A stretch of 64,000 bases of DNA from Pseudomonas nitroreducens TX1 (GCF_000313755.1 NZ_AMZB01000118.1:1-64000); one strand, 5' to 3'. Counted from the first letter of the stretch, positions 1-8,336 are shown. Notes: generated by a model from the letters alone, not told the origin. Made by a program: numbers and translations.

Positions 1-48
1 TTCGAAGAACTTCTGGATGTCGGCAGTCTGGAAAATCTTCACGGTCAT
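1..48 (-). CDS. catA: Catechol 1,2-dioxygenase, N-terminal fragment cut by the window edge
   Basis: Only the first 16 codons are inside the window (MTVKIFQTADIQKFFE on the minus strand). They match the typical CatA N-terminus (MTVKI..TA..Q.FFE), and the gene follows catB and catC in the order known from P. aeruginosa. CatA is the non-haem Fe(III) intradiol dioxygenase that turns catechol into cis,cis-muconate, the substrate of CatB. A GAGG ribosome-binding site lies 8 bases upstream of the ATG. The 3' part, with the iron ligands, lies outside the window, so identity rests on the N-terminus plus context. Confidence 0.85.
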   Translation of the reverse strand, partial: MTVKIFQTADIQKFFE

Positions 49-95
49 GGTGCGATCCTCAAGTCTTGTTCTTGTTGAGTCGTACGGAACGACAA

Positions 96-386
96 TCAGC
101 GGTCGTCGGAATGGATCGAGGACGGATGGCGGCAGAGTCCGTCGACCTCGATGTCCATGTAGGGGAACAGCGGCAGCTGCATCAGGGTGTCGTGCAGCTC
201 CTCGACACTGGCGAGGTCGAACACGCTGTAGTTGGCGTAGTGCCCGGCAATGCGCCACAGGTGGCGCCATTTGCCTTCGCGCTGCAGGCGCTGGGCCAGT
301 TCCTTCTCGTCGGCCTTGAGCTGGGCGGCTTTCGCCGGGTCCATGTCGACCGGCAATTTCACGGTCATCTTCACGTGGAACAGCAT
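96..386 (-). CDS. catC: Muconolactone delta-isomerase
   Basis: 96-residue protein beginning MLFHVKMTVKLP, the usual length and N-terminus of CatC. It isomerises (+)-muconolactone to 3-oxoadipate enol-lactone in the catechol branch of the beta-ketoadipate pathway, in the cytoplasm, as a large homo-oligomer. Family features visible are the E-K-E-L-A-Q-R-L-Q stretch, the W-R-H-L-W-R-I-AG-HYANYSVFD segment and the LPLFPYM motif near the C-terminus. A strong GAGGAG ribosome-binding site precedes the ATG. It lies 42 bp downstream of catB and 47 bp upstream of catA, so the three genes form one operon. Confidence 0.95.
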   Translation of the reverse strand: MLFHVKMTVKLPVDMDPAKAAQLKADEKELAQRLQREGKWRHLWRIAGHYANYSVFDLASVEELHDTLMQLPLFPYMDIEVDGLCRHPSSIHSDDR

Positions 387-428
387 CGGGGGCTTCTCCT
401 CTATCGGGCAGTCGGGAAAGGTTGCAAA

Positions 429-1550
429 TCAGGTGCGGCGGAAGCGCGCCAGGCGCTCTTCGTCCAGGGTCAGGCCCAGGCCGGGGGTACGCGGTACGTG
501 CAGTTGGAAGTCGCGGTACACCGGCGGATCGGTGACGATTTCCTCGGTGAGCAGCAGCGGACCGAACAGCTCGGTGGCCCAGGTCAGCTTTTCCAGGGTG
601 AGGAAGGCGTGGGCCGAGGCCAGGGTCCCGACCGCACCTTCGAGCATGGTCCCGCCGTACAGCGCGATGCCGGCGGCTTCGGCGATCTGCGCGGTGCGCA
701 GCACGGCGCGCGGGCCGCCGTTCTTGGCGATCTTCAGGGCGAAGATGCTGGCCGCGCCGTCAGCGGCGAGGCTGAAGGCATCGGCCACGCCCTCGATGGA
801 TTCGTCGGCCATGATCGGTGCCGGGCTGCGCTGGTTCAGGCGCACCTGGCCGCTGCGGTTGATCCGCGAGATGGGCTGCTCGATCAGGTCGATGCCATTC
901 TCGCCGAGCACCTGGCAGCCACGGATAGCCTGGGATTCGTCCCAGCCCTGGTTGACGTCCACACGCACGCTGGCGCGCTCGCCCAGGGCCTGCTTGATCG
1001 CCACCACGTGCTTGAGGTCCTGCTCCAGCGGGTTGGCGCCGATCTTCAGCTTGAAGATGCGGTGACGACGGATGTCCAGCATCTGCTCGGCTTCGGCGAT
1101 GTCGCGGGCGGTATCGCCGGAGGCCAGGGTCCAGGCCACTTCGAGGCTGTCGCGCACGCGACCGCCGAGCAGTTCGCTGACCGGCAGGCCGAGGCGCTTG
1201 CCCTGGGCGTCCAGCAGCGCACTCTCGATGCCCGAACGGGCGAAGGTGTTGCCCTTGATCGCCTTGTCCAGGCGCTGCATGCAGGCGTTGATGTTGCTCG
1301 CGTCCTGGCCCTTGAGCAGCGGCGCGAAGTGCGCGTCGAGGTTGGCCTTGATGCTTTCCGGGCTCTCGTTGCCGTAGGCCAGGCCGCCGATGGTGGTGGC
1401 TTCACCGATGCCCTCGACGCCGTCGGAGCAGCGCAGGCGGATGATTACCAGCGTCTGCTGCTGCATGGTGTGCATGGCCAGCTTGTGCGGGCGGATGGTC
1501 GGCAGGTCGACGATGATCGACTCGATGCGTTCGATGACGGGGCTACTCAT
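429..1550 (-). CDS. catB: Muconate cycloisomerase
   Basis: 373-residue enolase-superfamily enzyme that converts cis,cis-muconate to muconolactone. The start is set at MSSPVIERIES because the following IIVDLPTIRPHKLAMHTMQQQ matches CatB N-termini; an in-frame ATG nine codons upstream (MKPQTG) is possible but has no better ribosome-binding site. Visible family features are the catalytic-Lys motif FKLKIGAN (K-x-K), the metal-ligand segments RVDVNQGWD, LIEQPI and MADES, and the C-terminal catalytic region FALKIAKNGG. First gene of catBCA, divergent from catR, so very likely activated by CatR with muconate. The reading frame stays open far upstream through catR; that extension is a shadow. Confidence 0.95.
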   Translation of the reverse strand: MSSPVIERIESIIVDLPTIRPHKLAMHTMQQQTLVIIRLRCSDGVEGIGEATTIGGLAYGNESPESIKANLDAHFAPLLKGQDASNINACMQRLDKAIKGNTFARSGIESALLDAQGKRLGLPVSELLGGRVRDSLEVAWTLASGDTARDIAEAEQMLDIRRHRIFKLKIGANPLEQDLKHVVAIKQALGERASVRVDVNQGWDESQAIRGCQVLGENGIDLIEQPISRINRSGQVRLNQRSPAPIMADESIEGVADAFSLAADGAASIFALKIAKNGGPRAVLRTAQIAEAAGIALYGGTMLEGAVGTLASAHAFLTLEKLTWATELFGPLLLTEEIVTDPPVYRDFQLHVPRTPGLGLTLDEERLARFRRT

Positions 1551-1594
1551 GGACGGCGTTCCGGTCTGGGGTTTCATGGGGTGGGTGTCTTTCG

Positions 1595-1609
1595 ATACCC
1601 AACAGGTCT
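1595..1609. promoter_or_regulatory. Imperfect CatR-like site upstream of catB
   Basis: ATACC-CAACA-GGTCT, sharing the ATACC-N5-GGT core with the perfect palindrome at 1676-1690. It lies 45 bp upstream of the catB start. LysR-type regulators bind an upstream recognition site plus a weaker activation site nearer the promoter; this would suit the weaker one. Assignment is inference. Confidence 0.45.
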
Positions 1610-1675
1610 TTTCACGGATACAGAAGGATTGCTTCGGGGCCTGCGGAGAGTCCAATATCGTTGCCATCTTGTTGC

Positions 1676-1690
1676 ATACCTTGGAGGTAT
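1676..1690. promoter_or_regulatory. CatR-type palindrome (T-N11-A) touching the catR start
   Basis: Perfect inverted repeat ATACC-TTGGA-GGTAT with the T-N11-A geometry of LysR-family boxes. It overlaps the catR ribosome-binding site (GGAGG at 1683-1687) and ends one base before the catR ATG, so CatR bound here could repress its own expression. The longer form TGCATACC-N5-GGTAT also occurs at 4816-4833, before the ben transporter. Confidence 0.65.
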
Positions 1691-1691
1691 C

Positions 1692-2564
1692 ATGGAGCTG
1701 AGACACCTGCGCTACTTCCGCGAAGTGGCCGGCACCCTCAACTTCACCCGCGCTGCCGAGCGCCTGCACATCGCCCAGCCACCGCTGAGCCGGCAGATCC
1801 AGCAGCTCGAGGAACTGCTCGGCGTACCCTTGCTGGAACGCGGCCGGCCGTTGCGCCTGACCGATGCCGGGCGCTACTTCCATGAGCAGACCGGCACCCT
1901 GCTTTCGCAGCTGGAAAGCATCTGCGAGAGCACCCGGCGCATCGGCCGTGGCGAGCGCCAGTGGTTCGGCATCGGCTTCGCACCCTCGACGCTGTATGAC
2001 GGGCTGCCCGAATTGATCCGCGAACTGCGCGGCGACGCCGGGCTGGAGCTGGGCCTGCAGGAAATGACCACGGTGCAACAGGTCGAGGCACTGAAAAGCG
2101 GGCGCATCGACATTGGATTCGGGCGCATCCGCATCGACGATGCGGCCATTACCCAGCAGGTATTGCGCGAGGAGCCCATGGTTGCCGTGCTCCCGGCCGG
2201 GCATCGCCTGCTCGGCGCGCCGCTGAGCCTTGGGCAACTGGCCGGCGAGGACTTCGTGCTCTACCCCGCCAACCCGCGTCCCAGCTACGCCGACCATGTG
2301 CTGGCGCTGTTCGCCAATCACGGCCTGAGCGTGCGCGTGACCCAGTGGACCAACGAGCTGCAGACCGCCATCGGGCTGGTCGCCGCCGGCCTGGGCGTGG
2401 CGCTGGTGCCGGCATCGGTGCAGCAACAGCACCGCGCCGACATCGGCTACGCCACGCTGACCGACGCCGAGGCGGTCTCGCCGATCATCCTCAGCCAGCG
2501 CCGCGGCGACGTCAGCGCGCCGCTGCAACACTGCCTGAGACTGATCGGCGCGCAGCTGCCGTAA
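1692..2564 (+). CDS. catR: LysR-family activator of the catechol genes
   Basis: 290-residue LysR regulator, the length of CatR/CatM. The N-terminal helix-turn-helix spans about residues 18-37 (FTRAAERLHIAQPPLSRQI) inside the MELRHLRYFREVAGTLNF context typical of CatR/BenM, followed by an effector-binding domain at about 90-290. CatR binds cis,cis-muconate and activates catBCA. The ATG is chosen because GGAGG lies 5 bases upstream; the frame is open much further upstream but only antisense to catB. Divergent from catB with 141 bp between starts, and convergent with benD, whose stop is 18 bp away. Confidence 0.93.
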   Translation: MELRHLRYFREVAGTLNFTRAAERLHIAQPPLSRQIQQLEELLGVPLLERGRPLRLTDAGRYFHEQTGTLLSQLESICESTRRIGRGERQWFGIGFAPSTLYDGLPELIRELRGDAGLELGLQEMTTVQQVEALKSGRIDIGFGRIRIDDAAITQQVLREEPMVAVLPAGHRLLGAPLSLGQLAGEDFVLYPANPRPSYADHVLALFANHGLSVRVTQWTNELQTAIGLVAAGLGVALVPASVQQQHRADIGYATLTDAEAVSPIILSQRRGDVSAPLQHCLRLIGAQLP

Positions 2565-2582
2565 GGGCATCATCGCGGCGCC

Positions 2583-3356
2583 TCAGCCCAGGTCGCCGCC
2601 ACCCACCGGCAGGGTCACACCGGTGATGTAGCTGGCCTCGTCGGAAGCGAGGAAGAGGATCGCGCCGACCTGTTCGTCGATGCTGCCGTAGCGCTTCATC
2701 AGGCTGCTGTCGATGGTCTGGTCGACGATCTGCTGGTACCAGAGCTTCTCCTGCTCGCTCTGCTGCGCCGCGTTGCGCGGGATGCGCCGTGGCGGCGCTT
2801 CGGTGCCGCCGGGTGCGGTGGCGTTCACCCGTACGCCGCGCTCGGCGGTCTCGAAGGCCAGGCAGGCTGTCAGCGCGTTCACCCCGCCCTTCGCCGCACC
2901 GTAGGGCACGCGGTTAACGCCACGGGTGGCGATGGACGAAACGTTGACGATGGCACCGGCGCCCTGCTCCAGCATCGGCACCAGTGCCGCGCGGCAGCAC
3001 CAGAGCGTGGGGAACAGCGAGCGCCGCACCTCGGCCTCGATCTCCTCTTCGGCGTAGTGCTCGAAGGGTTTCGCCCAGATGGTGCCACCGACGTTGTTGA
3101 TGAGGATATCGAGGCGGCCGAAGCGCGCGAGCGCCTGGTCGACCACGCGCTGGCAGTCGGCGAAACGCTCCAGGTCGGCAGTCAGGGTCAGCACCTCGCC
3201 GTGCTGGCCGAGGGCGTCCTGCAGTTCGTGGACGATCTCGGAGCGGTCCACGGCGATGACCCTGGCACCCTCTTCCACCAACCGCTCGGCGACGCGCCGA
3301 CCGATACCCTGGGCGGCGCCGGTGACGAGGGCGATCTTGTTGTCGAAACGGGACAT
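2583..3356 (-). CDS. benD: 1,6-dihydroxycyclohexa-2,4-diene-1-carboxylate (benzoate cis-diol) dehydrogenase
   Basis: 257-residue short-chain dehydrogenase. It oxidises and decarboxylates the benzoate cis-dihydrodiol made by BenABC to catechol with NAD+. Visible are the TGAAQGIG cofactor loop (residues 12-19), the NNVGG motif, the catalytic Ser region (NVSSIATRG) and Y-x3-K (YGAAKGG). The segment EAPPRRIPR after the APGGT loop is characteristic of BenD/XylL. It lies 12 bp downstream of the MFS transporter gene, so the two are co-transcribed and probably also read from benABC. Confidence 0.93.
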   Translation of the reverse strand: MSRFDNKIALVTGAAQGIGRRVAERLVEEGARVIAVDRSEIVHELQDALGQHGEVLTLTADLERFADCQRVVDQALARFGRLDILINNVGGTIWAKPFEHYAEEEIEAEVRRSLFPTLWCCRAALVPMLEQGAGAIVNVSSIATRGVNRVPYGAAKGGVNALTACLAFETAERGVRVNATAPGGTEAPPRRIPRNAAQQSEQEKLWYQQIVDQTIDSSLMKRYGSIDEQVGAILFLASDEASYITGVTLPVGGGDLG

Positions 3357-3368
3357 GACGTTCTCCTG

Positions 3369-4697
3369 TCAGTGCGCGGCCACGAGCCCGCCCGAAGGCT
3401 TCTCGCTGCCGCGGATGAGGGCCACGGCGACCAGCGCCAGCAGCAGGGGAGCGGCCAGCGCCAGGTAGAAACCGGCAACGCCGCCCCATTCGAGGAAGGT
3501 TCCGCCCAGGGCCGAACCGATGATGGCGCCCACCCGGCCCAGGCCGATGGCCCAGCCGGTGGCGGTGGCGCGCAGGCGGGTCGGGTAGGCGGAAACCACC
3601 AGGTAGTTGAGGGCGATCTGTTGCCCGCCGATACCCAGGCCCGCGGCCCCTACCAGCAGGAACACCAGCACCCAGTTGTCACCACTGAGCGACAGGCCGA
3701 GGCTGACCAGCACGCCCAGCGCAAACAGGCCGAGCAGCACGTTGCGGGTATTCAGGCGCGGCAGCAGGATCGACAGCGGGATGGCGCAAAGGATGAACAC
3801 CGCGTTGACCGTGACGGTGCCCAGCGGCGCCTGCTCCACCGGCAGGCCGGCGGTCTTCAGCACGGTGGGCAGCCAGGAGAGGAACATGAACCAGGCCACC
3901 CAGTTGAACAGGTAGGTCAGCCAGACCGCGAGGGTGTTGCGCGCCAGCCCAGGGCCGAAAAGAGCGCGAACGCTGGTGCGGGTAGCGGCTTCCGGTACGC
4001 TGAAGCGCACGTCGTCGGCGAGCGCCCGCGAACTGATCCGCGCAAGAATGCGGCGTACCTGCGCCGTCTCGCCCGAGCGGGTGGCGAGGAACTGCAGCGA
4101 CTCAGGTAGTGCAAAGTACAGCCCCACCAGCAGCACCAGCGGCAGCAGCCCACCGGCAAGGAAAATGCCCTGCCAGCCGATCAGCGGCATGACCTGGGCG
4201 GCGAGCAACCCGCCCAGCATGGCACCCGCCGGCAGGCCCAGCAGGATGCCGGTGACGATGGCACCGCGCAGGCGCGCCGGGCCGTACTCGGAGGCCAGCG
4301 CCAGCAGTACGGGCGTGGCACCGCCCATGCCGAGGCCGGCCAGGAAGCGCAGCACGAGGATCTGCTCGGCAGTGGTGGCGAAGGCCGTGGCCAGCGTGGC
4401 GAGGGCGAACAGCGCAACCGCGCCCATGACAGTGGGACGACGGCCGAAGCGGTCGCCGAACAGGCCCAGCGCCATGGCACCCAGGGCCATGCCGACGATG
4501 CCGGCGCTGAGGATGGGCGCCAGGCCGCCGGCAGACAGCTTCAGGCTCTCGATGATCGCCGGCCCCGTGTAGGCAATGGCCTGGGTATCGAAGCCATCGA
4601 AGATGGCGACCAGGAAACACAGGGCGAATACGCGCCATTGGAAGGAACTCAAGGCAGCGTGATCTATCACGTCGGGTATGTTGCACGTCTGGCTCAT
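3369..4697 (-). CDS. benK: MFS aromatic acid transporter, probably benzoate uptake (BenK-like)
   Basis: 442-residue major facilitator of the aromatic acid:H+ symporter type with about 12 membrane segments. The first segment carries the D-GFDTQAIAY motif (DGxD) needed in this family, and the loop 2-3 motif GLFGDRFGRRPT is present. Placement between benC and benD supports benzoate as substrate; the symbol rests mainly on context. The start MSQTCNIPDV is chosen because GGAG lies 7 bases upstream; a longer frame upstream has no such site. Position is odd: in P. putida the transporter follows benD, and in P. aeruginosa xylX-xylL has none in between. A 153-bp gap with its own motifs separates it from benC, so it may have its own promoter. 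Confidence 0.8.
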   Translation of the reverse strand: MSQTCNIPDVIDHAALSSFQWRVFALCFLVAIFDGFDTQAIAYTGPAIIESLKLSAGGLAPILSAGIVGMALGAMALGLFGDRFGRRPTVMGAVALFALATLATAFATTAEQILVLRFLAGLGMGGATPVLLALASEYGPARLRGAIVTGILLGLPAGAMLGGLLAAQVMPLIGWQGIFLAGGLLPLVLLVGLYFALPESLQFLATRSGETAQVRRILARISSRALADDVRFSVPEAATRTSVRALFGPGLARNTLAVWLTYLFNWVAWFMFLSWLPTVLKTAGLPVEQAPLGTVTVNAVFILCAIPLSILLPRLNTRNVLLGLFALGVLVSLGLSLSGDNWVLVFLLVGAAGLGIGGQQIALNYLVVSAYPTRLRATATGWAIGLGRVGAIIGSALGGTFLEWGGVAGFYLALAAPLLLALVAVALIRGSEKPSGGLVAAH

Positions 4698-4731
4698 GTG
4701 GGTCTCCGCTGCGAGGACTACCCCTCGCTGA

Positions 4732-4739
4732 TTGTTGTT
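4732..4739 (-). promoter_or_regulatory. Hfq/Crc catabolite-activity (AANAANAA) motif in the ben transporter leader
   Basis: AACAACAA on the minus strand, 35 nt upstream of the transporter ATG. It matches the AANAANAA consensus bound by Hfq/Crc in Pseudomonas catabolite repression. benK is a recognised Crc target in P. putida, so the motif fits. Confidence 0.6.
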
Positions 4740-4812
4740 ATGCAGGCCCTGCCAGGGGCCCTGCCCGGAGGCTAGGGCGCGGTGGCGCAGAGGAAAAATA
4801 CTTTGTCGGCAT

Positions 4813-4839
4813 GCCTGCATACCCGCCGGGTATGCAGGC
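4813..4839. promoter_or_regulatory. Perfect 12-bp inverted repeat with a CatR-like core between benC and the transporter
   Basis: Arms GCCTGCATACCC and GGGTATGCAGGC around a 3-base loop. The inner part TGCATACC-N5-GGTATGCA (4816-4836) repeats the palindrome at catR (1673-1690), which suggests a LysR/CatR operator. It lies 116-142 bp upstream of the transporter ATG and just after the benC stop. As RNA it would also form a strong hairpin, so partial termination after benC is a second reading; a T-rich stretch follows only about 12 bases later. Confidence 0.55.
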
Positions 4840-4850
4840 GTGATCCGGGC

Positions 4851-5864
4851 TCAGGCGGCGCTCGCCGCAAACTTCTCGTAATAGAAATTCGCCGGGGTGA
4901 TGCCCTGCGCGCGGATGTACTGGCTGACCGCCTCGACCATCGGCGGCGGGCCGCAGAGGTAGAGGTCCACCTCGCCGTCGTTCAGGTGCGCGGGCTCGAT
5001 GTGCTGGGTGACATAGCCCTTGCGCGGGTAATTGCTCTCCGGGCTGGCCACGCAGGCGCTCCAGGTGAAGTTGGGAATGCGCGCGGCGAAGGCTTCCAAG
5101 CGATCCATTTCCACCAGGTCGAAGTCGTGGGTGACGCCGTAGATCAGGTGCAGCGGATGCTCGCTGCCCCGTTCGGCGATCTGCTCCAGCATCGCTGTGA
5201 AGGGCGCCAGGCCCGTACCGCCGGCCAGCAGCAACAGCGGCCGCTTGATCTCGCGCAGGTAGAAGCTGCCCAGCGGGCCGGCCAGGGTCATGGCGTCGCC
5301 GGCCTTGGCCAGGCCGGTGAGGAAGCTGCTCATCAGCCCGCCCGGAACGTTGCGGATCAGGAAGCTGACTTCGCCGCCCTTCTGCAGCGAGCTGAAGGAA
5401 TAGGCGCGGGTCTGTTCGCTGCCGGGCACCTGCAGATTGACGTACTGCCCGGGCAGGAAGGCCAGCTTGCTCAGGGCTTCGCCCTTGATCGACAACGAAA
5501 TGGTGCTCTCGGACAGCTGGCGCACCGCGCTGATGCTGGCCTCGAAACTGGCCTGGGCGGTCTTGCAGACCTGCGAGGACGCCGGCACGCGCACCACGCA
5601 GTCGCTCTGCGCGCGCATCTGGCAGGTGAGCACGTAGCCCTGCGCGGCTTCATCTTCGGTCAGCGCGTCCTCGATGTAGTCCTGGCCCAGGTCGTAGCGA
5701 CCGGCTTCGGCGAAGCACTTGCAGGTGCCGCAGGCGCCATCGCGGCAATCCAGCGGGATATTGATGCCCTGGCGGTAGGCGGCGTCGGCCACGGTCTCGC
5801 TGGGGCTGGCGTCGATGAAGCGGGTAACGCCGTCTTCGAAGTTGAGGGCGATCTTGTGGTTCAT
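4851..5864 (-). CDS. benC: Benzoate 1,2-dioxygenase electron-transfer component (reductase)
   Basis: 337-residue reductase that passes electrons from NADH through FAD and a [2Fe-2S] cluster to the BenAB oxygenase. The N-terminal plant-type ferredoxin has the cluster motif C-RDGA-C-GT-C with the fourth Cys in YVLTCQM. The FAD-binding RAYSFSS and NAD-binding GGTGLAPF and CGPPPM motifs follow. ATG 5864 is preferred because GAGGTG lies 7 bases upstream; a GTG three codons earlier is also open. It follows benB after 69 bp in the benABC transcription unit. Confidence 0.95.
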   Translation of the reverse strand: MNHKIALNFEDGVTRFIDASPSETVADAAYRQGINIPLDCRDGACGTCKCFAEAGRYDLGQDYIEDALTEDEAAQGYVLTCQMRAQSDCVVRVPASSQVCKTAQASFEASISAVRQLSESTISLSIKGEALSKLAFLPGQYVNLQVPGSEQTRAYSFSSLQKGGEVSFLIRNVPGGLMSSFLTGLAKAGDAMTLAGPLGSFYLREIKRPLLLLAGGTGLAPFTAMLEQIAERGSEHPLHLIYGVTHDFDLVEMDRLEAFAARIPNFTWSACVASPESNYPRKGYVTQHIEPAHLNDGEVDLYLCGPPPMVEAVSQYIRAQGITPANFYYEKFAASAA

Positions 5865-5942
5865 GGCGTGCACCTCGGCACCGCGCAGGCGGCGACGCGC
5901 GCGGCGAATCCACGCGCGCGACGCACTGCCCTGCCGGCTTGA

Positions 5943-6431
5943 TCAGATGTGATAGATGTCGATGACTTGCCGTACGTAGTCGTTCTTCAACACGACCTTC
6001 TTCGCCTTCACCAACGGCTGCTCGCCACGCACGTCGAGGGTGTAGAAGCTGGTGCCGAAGTAGCTGTCGACCGTCTTGTAGCGGAAGCTCAGGGTGTGCC
6101 AGTTGAAGCGCACCTGGCACAGGCCGTTTTCCTCGCCCAGCACCTCGATGTTGCTCAGGTTGTGCGAGGTGCGGGTGTCCGGGAGAGTCGCGCTGGAGCG
6201 CTCGGTCTTGATGCGGAACACGCGGTCTTCCAGGCCGCCACGGCTGCCGTACCAGATCAGCGAGATTTCCCGCTGCGGGTCTTCGGTGAGCTGGTCGCGG
6301 TCATCCCAGGCGGGCATCCAGAAGGTGGCGTCGGCGGCGTACAGTTCCAGCCAGGCGTCCCAGTCCTTGTCATCCAGGTAGCGGGCTTCGCGGTAGAGGA
6401 AGTCGCGGACGGTCTCGTAGCGGCTCATCAC
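5943..6431 (-). CDS. benB: Benzoate 1,2-dioxygenase small (beta) subunit
   Basis: 162-residue protein of the ring-hydroxylating dioxygenase beta family, which stabilises the alpha3-beta3 hexamer. The N-terminal [22 protein letters not shown] stretch, the [11 protein letters not shown] segment and the C-terminal [19 protein letters not shown] region match BenB/XylY, and the length is normal. Its ATG overlaps the benA stop (ATGA, 6428-6431), the usual sign of translational coupling for subunits made in equal amounts. Confidence 0.95.
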   Translation of the reverse strand: MMSRYETVRDFLYREARYLDDKDWDAWLELYAADATFWMPAWDDRDQLTEDPQREISLIWYGSRGGLEDRVFRIKTERSSATLPDTRTSHNLSNIEVLGEENGLCQVRFNWHTLSFRYKTVDSYFGTSFYTLDVRGEQPLVKAKKVVLKNDYVRQVIDIYHI

Positions 6432-7795
6432 ACGCCCTCCTCTTTCAGCGCGATGCGCTTGGCCTGCTCGGCGGCCAGTGCGTCGATCATCGTTTGTTGC
6501 CAGTACTGGTGCTGCAGTACGAACAGGCCTTCATCCTCGGTGCGCACGCCGGAGAGCGCAGGCGCCAGGTCGATTTCCCGTGCCGCATCGTCGGCGCCCT
6601 GCACCCAGTGCTTCGCCCCGCGCGACATGTCGTTCCAGCCGCCGGCGCTGCCCTGGTAGGCCTGCTGGCAGGAGCGGAATTCCTCCAGGTCGTCCGGCGT
6701 GGCCATGCCGCTGACGTTGAAGAAGTCTTCGTACTGGCGGATACGCTGGGCGCGCGCCTCGCTGCTCTCCCCTTTGGGCGCGATGCAGTAGATGGTGATT
6801 TCGGTGCGGTTGACGTCGATGGGCCGGGCGATGCGGATCTGCGAGCTGAACTGGTCCATCAGGTAGACGTTGGGGTACAGGCAGAGGTTGCGCGAGTTCT
6901 CGATCATCCAGTCGGCGCGGGCCTGGCCATGGTCGCGGGCCAGTTCTTCGCGACGCTCGAAGGCCGGGCGCGCCTCGGGGTTGGCCCAGCGAGTCCAGAG
7001 CAGCAGGTGGCCGTGGTCGAAGGAGTAGAAACCGCCGCCCTGCTTGGCCCAGCCGCCGGCGCTCATGGTCTTCACCTCGCTTCCGGCCTCACGCTGCTGG
7101 CGCTGGTTCTGGGTGGCGGCGTAGTTCCAGTGCACGGAGCTGACGTGGTAGCCGTCGGCACCGTTCTCGGCGGTTAGCTTCCAGTTGCCTTCATAGATGT
7201 AGCTGGAGGAACCGCGCAGCACTTCCAGGCCTTCGGGGGACTGGTCGACGATCATGTCGATGATCTTCGCCGACTCGCCCAGGTGCTCCACCAGCGGCTT
7301 GACGTCGGCCTTCAGGCTGCCGAAGAGGAAGCCGCGATAGGACTCGAAGCGCGCGACTTTCGTGAGGTCGTGGGAGCCTTCGCAGTTGAAGCCTTCCGGG
7401 TAGCCGGCCTCGGCCGGGTCCTTGACCTTGAGCAGCTTGCCGGAGTTGTTGAAGGTCCAGCCGTGGAAGGGGCAGGTATAGCTGGAACGATTGCCGGACT
7501 TGTGCCGGCAGAGCATGGCGCCCTTGTGGCTGCAGGCGTTGAGGAAGGCATTGAGCTGGCCTTCCTTGTTACGCGCGATGAAGGCCGACTGGCGGCCGAT
7601 CATGGTGGTCAGGAAGTCGTTCTTCTCGGGGATCTGGCTTTCATGGGCGAGGTAGACCCAGTTGCCTTCGAAGATGTGTTTCATCTCCAGGTCGAACAGG
7701 CGCGGGTCGGTGAACATCTCCCGCCGGCAGCGGTAGACGCCCTTCTCGGGGTCTTCTTCGAGCAGCGAACGCAAGTAGTCGATACCCAGGGACAT
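6428..7795 (-). CDS. benA: Benzoate 1,2-dioxygenase large (alpha) subunit
   Basis: 455-residue catalytic subunit that dihydroxylates benzoate to the 1,2-cis-diol. The Rieske [2Fe-2S] ligands are visible as C-S-H-KGAMLC and, 18 residues on, C-P-F-H-GW. The mononuclear iron site has the [12 protein letters not shown] motif (two His) with a downstream Asp. Length is normal for BenA/XylX. Start supported by GGAGG 7 bases upstream. It is the first gene of the ben operon. The leader carries tandem BenR sites and overlapping Hfq/Crc motifs directly before the ribosome-binding site. Confidence 0.96.
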   Translation of the reverse strand: MSLGIDYLRSLLEEDPEKGVYRCRREMFTDPRLFDLEMKHIFEGNWVYLAHESQIPEKNDFLTTMIGRQSAFIARNKEGQLNAFLNACSHKGAMLCRHKSGNRSSYTCPFHGWTFNNSGKLLKVKDPAEAGYPEGFNCEGSHDLTKVARFESYRGFLFGSLKADVKPLVEHLGESAKIIDMIVDQSPEGLEVLRGSSSYIYEGNWKLTAENGADGYHVSSVHWNYAATQNQRQQREAGSEVKTMSAGGWAKQGGGFYSFDHGHLLLWTRWANPEARPAFERREELARDHGQARADWMIENSRNLCLYPNVYLMDQFSSQIRIARPIDVNRTEITIYCIAPKGESSEARAQRIRQYEDFFNVSGMATPDDLEEFRSCQQAYQGSAGGWNDMSRGAKHWVQGADDAAREIDLAPALSGVRTEDEGLFVLQHQYWQQTMIDALAAEQAKRIALKEEGV

Positions 7796-7809
7796 GGCCG
7801 GGGCCTCCG

Positions 7810-7820
7810 TTGTTATTGTT
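7810..7820 (-). promoter_or_regulatory. Two overlapping Hfq/Crc motifs next to the benA ribosome-binding site
   Basis: On the minus strand AACAATAACAA contains two overlapping AANAANAA matches, immediately upstream of the GGAGG of benA (7804-7808). Binding here would cover the ribosome-binding site, the way Crc/Hfq acts on benA in P. putida. Confidence 0.65.
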
Positions 7821-7858
7821 CAGGCAGGCTCAGGTTATGGCTGGGTTGGCGGGGGCAA

Positions 7859-7894
7859 TATCCGCTTTGTGCAGAGTGCTATCCGTTTTGTGCA
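7859..7894 (-). promoter_or_regulatory. Tandem BenR/XylS operator of the benA promoter
   Basis: Two direct repeats of TGCA-N6-GGATA on the minus strand (7894-7880 and 7873-7859), spaced exactly 21 bp. This matches the TGCA-N6-GGNTA half-sites of the XylS-dependent Pm promoter. The proximal site ends 64 bp before the benA ATG, where it would overlap the -35 region as expected for class II activation by BenR. Confidence 0.85.
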
Positions 7895-8087
7895 GAGGTG
7901 TTGGAGAGACGTTACGGCAGCACGCCTTGCCGGCGTTTTTCTTGCTTGCGCTCAGGTATTTCTGCGCCGCTTCTGCGTATGCGCGGACATCTTGTTTCGC
8001 CCCCTCGGGCGAGTCACTTTCTCAAACGCGAGAAAGTAACCAAAGCGCTTGCCCCTCCATCCGGTTTTTCGCTTAGGCGAAAAATAC

Positions 8088-8196
8088 CCTCGTTGAATCG
8101 AAGTTTCAGGGGCCCGCCGCGAAGGGCCATCCCTGGCCCATCGCGGCTCTCGCGACATCCATGTCGCTCAACCCCCGAAACTCCAATTCAACGAGG
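8088..8196. repeat. Long imperfect inverted repeat between benA and benR
   Basis: Two 25-base arms, 8088-8112 and 8172-8196, are inverted copies with about three mismatches and enclose 59 bases that contain further short inverted segments (GGGCCAT..ATGGCCC-like). Open frames across it look like artefacts. The benA-benR gap (7796-8336) holds the benA promoter, this element and a REP copy, and no supported gene. Confidence 0.6.
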
Positions 8197-8272
8197 CCTC
8201 CTGAAAGGGGCGCTCCGGAGTGCGCTGGGACTTTTCTGGAAATCAGTAAAGCGAAGAGCGTGGCGTGCTCTC

Positions 8273-8295
8273 GTAGGAGCGGACTCCGTCCGCGA
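8273..8295. repeat. REP-like repeat (GTAGGAGCGGACTCC family)
   Basis: Short palindromic unit GTAGGAGCGGACTCCGTCC followed by GCGA. Near-identical copies lie at 20273-20295 and 44846-44868. Confidence 0.7.
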
Positions 8296-8336
8296 TTGAC
8301 TACTCGCCATGCAGGTCTCGGCAGGTCTGAGTCGAC

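Noticed and set aside
66-1691. Long plus-strand open frame continuous with catR
   Set aside because: It is antisense to catB and catC; CatR family length and the GGAGG site fix the start at 1692.
7952-8158. Minus-strand 68-codon frame between benA and benR
   Set aside because: Lies in the long inverted-repeat element; no ribosome-binding site or protein-like composition.
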